Assembly (NCBI GenBank): GCA_025056865.1
Contig: JANWVO010000014.1
Location: 1 to 60,008 of the forward strand
DNA: 60,008 nt
Reading direction: 5' to 3'
Source of the DNA: Bryobacteraceae bacterium
GTDB taxonomy: Bacteria; Acidobacteriota; Terriglobia; Bryobacterales; Bryobacteraceae
Positions 43,658-51,660 of the stretch are shown piece by piece. The notes under the pieces were generated by a model, which saw only the letters and a list, made by a program, of their open reading frames with translations, was not told the DNA's origin and did no database searches. The position numbers and the translations under genes were made by a program. The stretch's first letter is position 1; each line of letters starts with the position of its first letter.

Positions 43658-45475
43658 GTGCAGGAAGAGGTCTCGCTCCAACGCCCGTTCGACTCCCGTC
43701 TGACGCGCCGGCTCCTGGCTCTCATCCTGCCGTGGTGGCCCTGGGTGCTGGTGGCGCTGGTGTGCCTGCTGGCCAATTCCGCGCTCCAGATCCTGTCGCC
43801 GCTGCTGGTCAAGATCGCCATCGACCGTTATCTGGCTCCGGGCGGCGGCACGACGCTGCCGTGGCTGGAGCAGCGGCTTCCGGCGGAACCCATCGCCGGG
43901 CTGGCGCACATCACGCTGCTCTACTTCGGCATCCTCGCCGCCGGGCTGCTCCTGGATTTTTCGCAGCAGCTCATCATGCAGCGGACGGGGCAGCATGCAA
44001 TGTTCGCCTTGCGGCGGAGGATCCTCGCCCGCCTTCATGAGCTGGATCTGCGCTTCTTCGACACGAACCCCGTGGGACGTCTTGTCACGCGCGTCACCAG
44101 CGACGTGGACGCGCTGAACGAGCTGTTCGCCTCCGGGTTGGTGTCGCTGCTGGGCGACACGCTGGTGCTCGTCTTCATCCTGCTGGCGATGTTCCGGCTC
44201 AGCCCTGCGCTCACGCTGCTGATGCTGCTGGCGCTGCCGGCGGTGTTCCTTGTGACGTGGCTGTTCCGCCGCGCAGTGCAGGAGAGCAACCGCCGTATCC
44301 GCGCCGCGGTGGCGCGCATCAACAGCTTCCTTCAGGAGCACATCTCCGGCATCTCCGTGCTCCAGCTTTACAACCGCGAAGCGCGGGCAGCGCGCGACTT
44401 TGCGGCGGTCAACGCCGCGCACCGGGACGCCTACTTCGACTCGATCCGCGCCTACGGCTGGTTCTACCCCTCCATCGAATTCATCTCGGTGCTGACCATC
44501 GCGGCGCTGCTGGTGGCCGGCGGATGGCAGGTTCGCGGCGGCGCGCTTTCCCTTGGCGTGCTGGTCGCCTTCTTCCAGTACGCGATGCGCGTGTTCCGTC
44601 CCATCCAGGACCTGAGCGAGCGCTACAACATCCTGCAATCGGCGCTGGCTGCCGCCGAGCGAATTTTCCAGCTTCTCGACACGCCCGCGCAGATCCAACC
44701 GCCCGCGAGGCCCCGCCCGTTTCCCGACTCGATTGCGCCCATCGAGTTCGACCAGGTCTGGTTCGCTTACAAGGACGGGGAGTGGGTGTTGCGCGATGTG
44801 TCTTTCCGGATTGAGCCGGGCGAGGTGATCGCCGTCGTCGGCCATACCGGAGCGGGCAAGACGACGCTCACCAATCTGCTGATGCGCTTCTATGACGTGC
44901 AGCGCGGCGCCATCCGCATCGGCGGCATCGACATCCGGGAGTTCGATCCGCGCGAGCTGCGGCGCCATTTCGGCGTCGTGCTCCAGGATCCGACGCTGTT
45001 CACCGGCACCATCGCTGACAACATCCGCCTGGGCTCCCTGCACGTCACGGAGGACGCCATCGAGATGGCAGCCGATCAGGTGAACCTGCTCGAATTCATC
45101 GAGCAGTTGCCCAGCGGCTTCGACCACCCGGTGCGCGAGCGCGGCGCGGGCCTGTCGACGGGACAGAAGCAGTTGATCAGCTTCGCGCGCGCACTGGCCC
45201 ACAACCCCCGCTATCTGATCCTCGACGAAGCGACATCGAGCGTCGACACGGAGACGGAGCTGAGGGTGCGCGAGGCGCTCGAGAAGATGGTCGAAGGGCG
45301 GACATCGATCATCATTGCGCACCGCCTGTCCACCATCCAGCGCGCCGACCGCATTTTTGTCATGCACAAGGGGCAGCTCCGCGAAGTGGGCACGCATCAG
45401 GAGCTGCTGGCCCGGCGCGGCATTTACTGGAAGCTCTACCAGCTCCAGTACAAGGATCAGGAGATCCGCCGCTGA
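43658..45475 (+). CDS. ABC exporter, MsbA/multidrug half-transporter type
   Basis: 605 residues from a GTG start. Six membrane helices (residues about 20-320) form a type IV exporter domain with RFFDTNPVGRLVTRVTSDVDALNELF as the coupling region. The ATPase domain has VGHTGAGKTTLTNLLMRFYD (Walker A), the signature LSTGQKQLISFARAL and YLILDEATSSVDT (Walker B with catalytic Glu), then AHRLSTIQRADRI. It dimerises. Substrates of this group include lipid A, lipids and drugs; with no lpx gene adjacent I cannot choose. It overlaps the GNAT gene by 19 bases at the 3' end (convergent). Confidence 0.93.
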   Translation: MQEEVSLQRPFDSRLTRRLLALILPWWPWVLVALVCLLANSALQILSPLLVKIAIDRYLAPGGGTTLPWLEQRLPAEPIAGLAHITLLYFGILAAGLLLDFSQQLIMQRTGQHAMFALRRRILARLHELDLRFFDTNPVGRLVTRVTSDVDALNELFASGLVSLLGDTLVLVFILLAMFRLSPALTLLMLLALPAVFLVTWLFRRAVQESNRRIRAAVARINSFLQEHISGISVLQLYNREARAARDFAAVNAAHRDAYFDSIRAYGWFYPSIEFISVLTIAALLVAGGWQVRGGALSLGVLVAFFQYAMRVFRPIQDLSERYNILQSALAAAERIFQLLDTPAQIQPPARPRPFPDSIAPIEFDQVWFAYKDGEWVLRDVSFRIEPGEVIAVVGHTGAGKTTLTNLLMRFYDVQRGAIRIGGIDIREFDPRELRRHFGVVLQDPTLFTGTIADNIRLGSLHVTEDAIEMAADQVNLLEFIEQLPSGFDHPVRERGAGLSTGQKQLISFARALAHNPRYLILDEATSSVDTETELRVREALEKMVEGRTSIIIAHRLSTIQRADRIFVMHKGQLREVGTHQELLARRGIYWKLYQLQYKDQEIRR

Positions 45476-46011
45476 GCGAGCCGGGCCTCGCGGCGGATGC
45501 GCTCTGGCAGCTCGTGCAGCGGCAGCGCCATCGGGATGAAGCGCGCGGCGCCCTGCGGCACCGGCTCTCCGATGGCGCGGAAGCCGAGCCGCTCGTACAT
45601 CGCGCGCCGCTGCTCGAGGCCGGAGATCACCAGCGTGGCCGCGCCCGCCTCGCGGAGTTCCTCGAGCAGCTTCGCCAGCAGGCCCGCGAACACGGTCGTG
45701 TGGCGGTATTCCCGCTCGACCGCGAGCAGGCGGACCTCGCATACCGGCTGGGGGAGCCGTTCCAGGATGCGCGGGTCCTCGAGCCTGGCTTCCACCGAGA
45801 ACGGCGGAGTCATCGACCAGCAGACCATTGCCGCCAGCCGCTCGCCGTCCATCGCGAGGAGGAAGCGGCTCCTGTCCTCGAAGCGGTCGATGAGCCGGCC
45901 GTCCGGACGCGGCTCGTACTGGCCCAGCTCCTCGGCGAATGTGGCATGGTTCAGCCGGCGGAGCCGTTCGAAATCCTCTTCCGTTTCCGCGCGGCGGTAG
46001 ACGAATTTCAT
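45457..46011 (-). CDS. GNAT-family acetyltransferase
   Basis: 184 residues from ATG 46011, which overlaps the aminotransferase stop by 4 bases. FVYRRAETEEDFERLRRLNHATFAEELGQYEP is a PEP-CTERM/exosortase-like or N-acyl amino acid synthase-like opening; VCEVRLLAVEREYRHTTVFAGLLAKLLEEL is the acyl-CoA binding motif A region, and RRAMYERLGFRAIG the C-terminal motif. The HATFAEELGQY start and EVRLLAV recall autoinducer/N-acyl-amino-acid synthases more than plain acetyltransferases. It is last in the coupled minus-strand cluster with Aas-like, MFS and aminotransferase genes. Confidence 0.75.
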   Translation of the reverse strand: MKFVYRRAETEEDFERLRRLNHATFAEELGQYEPRPDGRLIDRFEDRSRFLLAMDGERLAAMVCWSMTPPFSVEARLEDPRILERLPQPVCEVRLLAVEREYRHTTVFAGLLAKLLEELREAGAATLVISGLEQRRAMYERLGFRAIGEPVPQGAARFIPMALPLHELPERIRREARLAQRRIS

Positions 46012-47075
46012 TGCATGGCTTCGATCATGCGCCGGTTTTCTTCCCTGGATCTTACGGTAATCCGGAGGTATTTTCCAGCCAGCGGGCCAGCGAAGAACTC
46101 GCGGACGTAGATCTGCTCTTCGCGGAGGCGCGCCGCCAGCTCCGCGGGCCGGGGCGGCCGGATGAGAAAGTAGTTTGTGCAGGAAGGGAGCGGATCCAGC
46201 GCCCGGAGCGCCGCGCGGAACTCTTCGCGCAGCCGGCGTGTCTCGTCGTACATCGACCGGTAATACTCCGGATGGCGCAGCGCTTCCATCGCCGCCGCCT
46301 GCGACAGGAGGCCCACCGGCCAGGGCGGAATCCATTTTTCGAGCTCCGCGGCCCACTCCGGGTGCAGCACCATGTAGCCTACGCGCGCCCCGCTCAGCGC
46401 GTAGACCTTCGACATGGATTTCACGACGACGAGGTTTTTCCTCGCCGCCGCCTCCGGCTCGAGCGACAGGCCCTCGCCGGCGAATTCCAGATAGGTCTCG
46501 TCCACCACGACGAGCGTCCCGCCGCCCGCGGCGTCGGCGAGGGCGAGCAGCTCTTCACGCGGCCAGCAGCGGCCCGTGGGATTGTTCGGATTCACCACGA
46601 GCAGGGCCTGCGGCCGCGCCTTCCGCACAGCCGCTGCGATCTCTTCCGTGCGAGGCTCGAAGCCGTCGTCCTCCCGCAGCGGAATGCGGACGAGCGGGCA
46701 GCCGAGCAGCGTGCCGGCGATGTGTTCGTACTCGCTGTACATCGGCTCGAGCACCGCCACCGGGCGCCCCGGCTCGAGCATCCGCGGGAGGCAGGCGAAC
46801 AGGAGGCTGGAAGAGCCCGCTCCGGGCAGGACGCTCCCCGGCGGCACGCCGCGCCGCCGCGCCACCTCCTGCACGAAGCCTTCGGCATGGCTCGGCGGGG
46901 AGCTTTTCAGCAGGAAGGGGAGATGTTCGCGAAGCGTCGCCAGCACGGCAGGCGCGGGGTCGAACCAGGCATCAAGGACATCGGCGGTGATGACCTGCGC
47001 GGCGCGCTCCAGGTGGGTCATGTCCACGCCGATTGCCGCGAAGGAAGCTCCCCCGTGATATGCGTGCACGGTCAT
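46008..47075 (-). CDS. PLP-dependent class I/II aminotransferase (HisC/CobD-like)
   Basis: 355 residues from ATG 47075, within a 4-base overlap with the MFS gene. Fold type I features: PGAGSSSLLFACLPRMLEPG, VNPNNPTGRCWPREEL (substrate site), VVDETYLEFAGEG (Asp and Tyr over PLP) and VVKSMSKVYALSGARVGYM with the PLP-binding Lys. It resembles histidinol-phosphate aminotransferases, but there are no his genes here and its N-terminus (HAYHGGASFAAIG) differs. The order of coupled genes suggests a dedicated pathway with the GNAT and acyl-activating enzyme. The exact amino substrate is not known. Confidence 0.87.
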   Translation of the reverse strand: MTVHAYHGGASFAAIGVDMTHLERAAQVITADVLDAWFDPAPAVLATLREHLPFLLKSSPPSHAEGFVQEVARRRGVPPGSVLPGAGSSSLLFACLPRMLEPGRPVAVLEPMYSEYEHIAGTLLGCPLVRIPLREDDGFEPRTEEIAAAVRKARPQALLVVNPNNPTGRCWPREELLALADAAGGGTLVVVDETYLEFAGEGLSLEPEAAARKNLVVVKSMSKVYALSGARVGYMVLHPEWAAELEKWIPPWPVGLLSQAAAMEALRHPEYYRSMYDETRRLREEFRAALRALDPLPSCTNYFLIRPPRPAELAARLREEQIYVREFFAGPLAGKYLRITVRSREENRRMIEAMQ

Positions 47076-48391
47076 CGGATCTGCTGCGCCTCCTCCATGC
47101 CGCGGCGCACGTTCACGCGCGCCAGCACGGCGATGCCGGACAGGAAGAACACAATGAGGCTCACGATCGCCCACTGATAGCTGCCGGTGAACTGCATGAC
47201 CAGAGCGAAGATCAGCGGGGCTACCCAGCTCGTGCCCTTGTCGCTGATTTCGTACAGCGAGAAGTACTCCGCTTCCCTGCCCTTCGGGATCATCACCGAA
47301 AACAGCGAGCGGCTGAGGGCCTGCGTGCCGCCCATCACCAGCGCGACGGCAGCGGCCGCGAGGAAGAAATCGCGCGACGTGCGGATGAAAAACACGCCGC
47401 ACATCAGCGCCGTCCACAGGAAAAGACTCGCCATGACCGTCCGGTAGGCGCCGAACCTTTCCGCCACCTTCTGGAAGGCGAGCGCGCCGCCGAAGGCGAC
47501 GAACTGCACCATCAGGATGGCCAGCGTGAGCTCGCCCATTGGCATCTTCAGGTAGTCGGCGCCGAACTGTCCGCTCAGAGTGATGACGGCCTGCACCGCA
47601 TCGTTGTACAAAAGATAGGCGGCGAGGAACAGCAGCGCCTGCCGGTACCGTCCGAGGCTGCGGAGCGTGCGGCCGAGCTGCACGAACCCGCTCTTCCACA
47701 CGGCCTCCTGCGGTGGATGCGGCGCGCCGCGCGGGCGCAGCCCGAGCATCGGGATCAGGGTGAAGAACGCCCACCACGCCCCCGCCGAGCCAAGGCTGAT
47801 GCGCACGGCCAGCGACTCGTCGAGTCCGAGCCGCCCCGCGTTCTGGTACAGCAGCAGGTTCAGCCCCAGCAGGATGCCGCCTCCGAGGTAGCCAATGCCC
47901 CAGCCGCGGCTCGAGACCGCGTCGCGCTCCTCTGGCGGAGCGATGTCATTCAGGAAACTGTTGTAGACGACGATCGACGCGCCGAAAGCAAGGTTCGCGA
48001 CGAGGAACAGCAGCCCGCCCGCCAGATACATCCCGTCCGCGAGCCAGAACATTGCGATGGTGGCCGCAGCGCCGGTGTAGGCCAGCGCGCCGAGAATCCG
48101 CTTCTTGTTGGGACTCGCGTCCGCCACTGCGCCCACCACCGGGAGCACGGCCACCTGCGAGAGCACGGACAGCGAGATGAGGTAGCCCCAGTAGCTGCGG
48201 GCGTCCACGGGGATGCCGAGCGGGTAGACGCGGCCGGCACTATCGGCTGCCGCCTTCGCAAGGGCCGTCAGGTAGGGACCCAGGAACAGGGTGACCACGG
48301 TGGACGAAAACGCCGAGTTGGCGAAGTCGTACATGTACCAGGCGCGCTGCTCGCGCCGGCTGTAGGCTGATTCAGCGCCCGCCTGCGTCAA
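47072..48391 (-). CDS. MFS transporter, UMF1/LplT-like position
   Basis: 439 residues from TTG 48391, which has GGAGG about 8 bases upstream. About 12 membrane helices; AWYMYDFANSAFSSTVV and FLNDIAPPEERDAVSSRGWGIGYLGGGI are characteristic of the UMF1 family (related to Atg22). It overlaps the Aas-like gene by 20 bases. In enterobacteria lplT (an MFS lysophospholipid flippase) is paired with aas, and this pair has the same arrangement with a different MFS branch. Function as a lysolipid carrier is inference. Confidence 0.82.
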   Translation of the reverse strand: MTQAGAESAYSRREQRAWYMYDFANSAFSSTVVTLFLGPYLTALAKAAADSAGRVYPLGIPVDARSYWGYLISLSVLSQVAVLPVVGAVADASPNKKRILGALAYTGAAATIAMFWLADGMYLAGGLLFLVANLAFGASIVVYNSFLNDIAPPEERDAVSSRGWGIGYLGGGILLGLNLLLYQNAGRLGLDESLAVRISLGSAGAWWAFFTLIPMLGLRPRGAPHPPQEAVWKSGFVQLGRTLRSLGRYRQALLFLAAYLLYNDAVQAVITLSGQFGADYLKMPMGELTLAILMVQFVAFGGALAFQKVAERFGAYRTVMASLFLWTALMCGVFFIRTSRDFFLAAAAVALVMGGTQALSRSLFSVMIPKGREAEYFSLYEISDKGTSWVAPLIFALVMQFTGSYQWAIVSLIVFFLSGIAVLARVNVRRGMEEAQQIR

Positions 48392-50510
48392 GCCGTTCCT
48401 CCACCATCGCGGCAATCCGCGGATAGTCCTTCTTGCCCGTGGCCAGCAGCGGCAGCTTCTCGATGTGAACGATGCGGCGCGGAATGGCCAGTTCCGGCGC
48501 GCCCATCGCGCGGGCCGCCGCCTGAAGCGCCTCACGGCCAAGCGATGGATCCTCCGTGGCCAGGAGGATCATCTCGCCGCGCGCCGGATCGGGGCGGGAA
48601 AGCGCGGCGTGCTGATATTTCGGCGATGCCTGCTCGGCGATCCGCTCCGGCAGCTCGAGCGCCACCATTTCTCCGGCAACTTTCGCGAACCGCTTGAGCC
48701 GCCCGAGCAGGCGGATCATGCCGTCCTCCATGACCGCCAGATCGCCTGTGGAGTACCAACCCCGGCCGAACTTCGACTCCGGCGGCTCCAGCACGCCGGG
48801 TCGCGCTTCCCGCAGATAGCCGAGCATCACATTGGGCCCGCGCACGTGCAGGATGCCGCCTTCTTCGAGACCTTCCACCGGCTCAAGCCGCGCTTCCATG
48901 AGAGGCAGCAGCTCGCCCACCGTGCCGCGCCGCGCGCGCAGCGGAGTGTTCACACTAATCACGGGAGAGCACTCCGTCGCTCCATAGCCTTCGAGGATGC
49001 GGAGGCCGAACTTGTCGAAATACGCCTGCTCGACGTCGGGCGTCAGCTTCTCCGCGCCGGCCACCAGCAGGCGCGTGCGGCGGAGGTCGTAGGGATGAGC
49101 GCGGCGCGCGTAGTGCTTCAGGAAGGTGGGCGTGGCGAACATCACTGTCGCGTCGCGGTCGTAGAAAAGCTCCGGAATGACGGCGTAGTGCAGCGGCGTC
49201 GGATACAGGTAGACGCGGATTCCGCTGACCACAGGCAGCAGGAAGCCGGCCATCAGCCCGAAGCTGTGGAAGACGGGCATCGCCGAAAAGATCCTGTCCG
49301 CCGGGCTCACGTCGAGCACGGCGAGCGCCTGCTCGATGTCGCTGAGGATGTTCCAGTGGCTGAGCACGACGCCCTTGGGCCGGCCCTCGCTTCCGGAGGT
49401 GAACAGCACGGCGGCGGGCTCGTCCGGCTGCGGCTTCCGCATCGCGGCGCGGGGGAAGCGCAGTGCGAAGAGCACGAGCCAGAGCCTGTCTGCCAGCGTG
49501 AGCTGCTCGCGGAGGTCTTCGAGCAGCACAATGCGGACTCCTTCCAGCCGCTCCGCCAATGGCTGGAGCTTCGCGCGCTCCAGGAAGGCGCGCGACGTGA
49601 TGACGGTGCGGATCTGCGCCGCGCGCAGCGCGCTCTGCAAGCCTTCTGCGCCGGAGGTGAAGTTGAGCATCGCGGGCACGCGGCGGCGGCCCATCAGGCC
49701 GAGCACGAGCGCAAGCGTTGCGGCTGCGTTCGGCATCATCACGCCGACCACTTCGCCTTCGCGCGTCAACCGGGAAGTCAACCGCCCGAGCGCCAGCGCG
49801 CCGCGCAGAAGGCGCCCGTAGGTCATCTTCGTTCCGCCGGAATCCTCGACCATGCCGCGTCCGCGGCCGAAGAGGTCGACCGCGTCGAGAAACGCTTCCG
49901 TCAGGCTGCGCCTCGGGCGCGCCTCGCAGATGGCGCGCTGCAACATGCGGCGCATCTCTTCGCTGGCGGCGCGGCGGCGTTCCTTGCCGGTGCGCCCGGG
50001 CGGCATCTCGAGCCGTCGCGGCGGGAACCAGGTGACGTGGATCTTCGGCAGCCACTCCACCGGGAAGTCGCCCTGCATGCGGGTGAAGCCGCGCGCCCGC
50101 ACGGCGCCGTCGATGGCGGCCACTGTCACCGGAGCGCCCGTTTTCGCGGCGATGAAGGCGGGCCCATCGTAGATCTTCATCAGCGATCCGGTGACGGTGA
50201 CGCGCCCCTCGGGGAAGATCACCACCGTGCGCCCCGCTTCCAGAGCGGCCATCGCTTCCTTGATGCCCAGCGGGTTGGTCACATCGATGACGATGTAGTC
50301 CGCGGCGCGGATCAGCAGCCGGAACAGCCATTGCTCCAGAACCTGGGTGTGGACCAGCCACAGGGCGTTCCGCGGCAGCATCGACCAGAGGATGGGCGCG
50401 TCGAGGAAAGACTGATGGTTGGCGATCACGAGGCCGCTGCGCGGCGGCTCGCCGCGGACCTCGAGCCTGTAGAGCAGCCTGAGCAGGAGGCGGATGAGCC
50501 ATTGCAGCAT
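48372..50510 (-). CDS. Aas-like fusion: PlsC acyltransferase plus acyl-CoA/ACP synthetase
   Basis: 712 residues with AGGA before ATG 50510. Residues 1-190 are a PlsC domain with NHQSFLDAP (His32, Asp37) and FPEGR (99-103). Residues about 200-712 are an AMP-forming acyl-activating enzyme with VLFTSGSEGRPKGVVLSH, YGATECSP and STGDLAVMEDGMIRLLGRLKRFAKVAGEMV. The order matches E. coli Aas, which reacylates lysophosphatidylethanolamine at the inner membrane. It heads the coupled group Aas-MFS-aminotransferase-GNAT. Lysophospholipid repair is the best-supported role; making an acylated amino lipid with the two downstream enzymes is a second possibility. Confidence 0.9.
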   Translation of the reverse strand: MLQWLIRLLLRLLYRLEVRGEPPRSGLVIANHQSFLDAPILWSMLPRNALWLVHTQVLEQWLFRLLIRAADYIVIDVTNPLGIKEAMAALEAGRTVVIFPEGRVTVTGSLMKIYDGPAFIAAKTGAPVTVAAIDGAVRARGFTRMQGDFPVEWLPKIHVTWFPPRRLEMPPGRTGKERRRAASEEMRRMLQRAICEARPRRSLTEAFLDAVDLFGRGRGMVEDSGGTKMTYGRLLRGALALGRLTSRLTREGEVVGVMMPNAAATLALVLGLMGRRRVPAMLNFTSGAEGLQSALRAAQIRTVITSRAFLERAKLQPLAERLEGVRIVLLEDLREQLTLADRLWLVLFALRFPRAAMRKPQPDEPAAVLFTSGSEGRPKGVVLSHWNILSDIEQALAVLDVSPADRIFSAMPVFHSFGLMAGFLLPVVSGIRVYLYPTPLHYAVIPELFYDRDATVMFATPTFLKHYARRAHPYDLRRTRLLVAGAEKLTPDVEQAYFDKFGLRILEGYGATECSPVISVNTPLRARRGTVGELLPLMEARLEPVEGLEEGGILHVRGPNVMLGYLREARPGVLEPPESKFGRGWYSTGDLAVMEDGMIRLLGRLKRFAKVAGEMVALELPERIAEQASPKYQHAALSRPDPARGEMILLATEDPSLGREALQAAARAMGAPELAIPRRIVHIEKLPLLATGKKDYPRIAAMVEERLDAGGR

Positions 50511-50577
50511 GGTTGTCCTGGCCAGCGGCGCACAGTGCCGCGTTACCGCAAGTGTACGACGCTGCGCCCGGCCCCGC

Positions 50578-50583
50578 TACAAT
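50578..50583 (+). promoter_or_regulatory. -10-like TACAAT 6 bases before the aldo/keto reductase GTG
   Basis: TACAAT is followed by CGGAAC and GTG 50590. No Shine-Dalgarno is found, so the mRNA is probably leaderless. No convincing -35 box. Confidence 0.4.
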
Positions 50584-50589
50584 CGGAAC

Positions 50590-51660
50590 GTGGCCGCACT
50601 AAGGCTGACAGCGGAAGGCAGCCGGCGCTTCGTCGCCAGGCACGCGGAGGCTCAAGACAGCGGTTTTTACCGACTCGCGCAGGGGTGCCTGCTGTCCAGC
50701 ATCGGCATTGGCACGTATCTGGGCTCGCCCTCGGACGAGGACGACCGGCGCTACCGCGAATGCGTCATCGCGGCCGTCCGCGCGGGCGCGAACGTCATCG
50801 ACACGGCCATTAACTACCGCCATCAGCGCTCGGAGCGCTCAATTGGCGCGGCTCTGAAGGAACTGTTCGACTCTGGCGACGCCGCCCGGGACGAAGTGCT
50901 TGTCTGCACGAAGGCCGGATTTCTGACGCCCGGGGCGCTGCCCGCAGGGTATCCCGAGTCGCCTGACGTGGCCGGGCGCATGCATTCGATGGCGCCGGAT
51001 TTCCTCGAGGACCAGCTGGCACGGAGCCTCGCCAATCTGGGGCTTGAGGCGATCGACGTTTACTATCTGCACAACCCCGAAACACAGCTCCGGTTCGTTT
51101 CTGTGGAGCAGTTCGAGGAGCGGCTGCTGGCGGCGTTCGCCTGCCTGGAGCGCTTCTGCCGCGAAGGCCGCATCGGAGCCTATGGAGTCGCCACGTGGGA
51201 CGGGCTGCGGCTCCGGCAGGGCGCGCCGGGGCGCCTGCGGCTGCTCCGGCTGGCAGAGCTGGCAAAGCAGGCGGCGGGCGGGGACTGCCACTTCCGGTTC
51301 GTCCAGCTTCCCTTCAACCTGGCCATGCCAGAAGCTTTCACGCGGGTGCATGAAGGCGATCCGCCGCAGGGCGCTTCGCTGCTGGAGACGGCCGCGCGGC
51401 ACGGCATTACCGTCATTGCCAGCGCGCCCCTGGCGCAGGCGCGGCTGGCGCACGAACTGCCGGAAGCGGTGCGGCGCGCCTTCCCCGAGTGCCGCACGGA
51501 TGCGCAGTGCGCGCTGCAATTCGCGCGCTCTGCTCCCGGCATGACCACGGCGCTGGCGGGCATGAGTTCGCTGGCGCATGTCGAAGAGAACCTCGGCCTG
51601 GCGCGCGTGCCTCCCGCTCCGCTGGAGCGCTGGCTCGCGCTGTTCGAGCAGCAGGCATGA
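50590..51660 (+). CDS. Aldo/keto reductase
   Basis: 356 residues from GTG 50590. GIGTYLGSPSDEDDRRY and GANVIDTAINYRHQRSERSIGAAL hold the Asp and Tyr of the AKR active site; EVLVCTKAGFLTP carries the Lys and YYLHNPE the His-containing strand (usually xxxHxPD). AMPEAFT and GITVIASAPLAQARLAHELPEAV match the C-terminal cofactor loop. NADPH-dependent carbonyl reduction is expected; the substrate is unknown. Its stop overlaps the next gene by 4 bases. Confidence 0.87.
   Translation: MAALRLTAEGSRRFVARHAEAQDSGFYRLAQGCLLSSIGIGTYLGSPSDEDDRRYRECVIAAVRAGANVIDTAINYRHQRSERSIGAALKELFDSGDAARDEVLVCTKAGFLTPGALPAGYPESPDVAGRMHSMAPDFLEDQLARSLANLGLEAIDVYYLHNPETQLRFVSVEQFEERLLAAFACLERFCREGRIGAYGVATWDGLRLRQGAPGRLRLLRLAELAKQAAGGDCHFRFVQLPFNLAMPEAFTRVHEGDPPQGASLLETAARHGITVIASAPLAQARLAHELPEAVRRAFPECRTDAQCALQFARSAPGMTTALAGMSSLAHVEENLGLARVPPAPLERWLALFEQQA

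Noticed and set aside
43277-45742. 821-codon open frame antisense to the ABC exporter
   Set aside because: Low-complexity Gln/His/Arg composition and no motif; the exporter on the other strand is unambiguous.
48465-50813. 782-codon open frame antisense to the Aas-like gene
   Set aside because: Shadow frame with biased composition and no recognisable domain.
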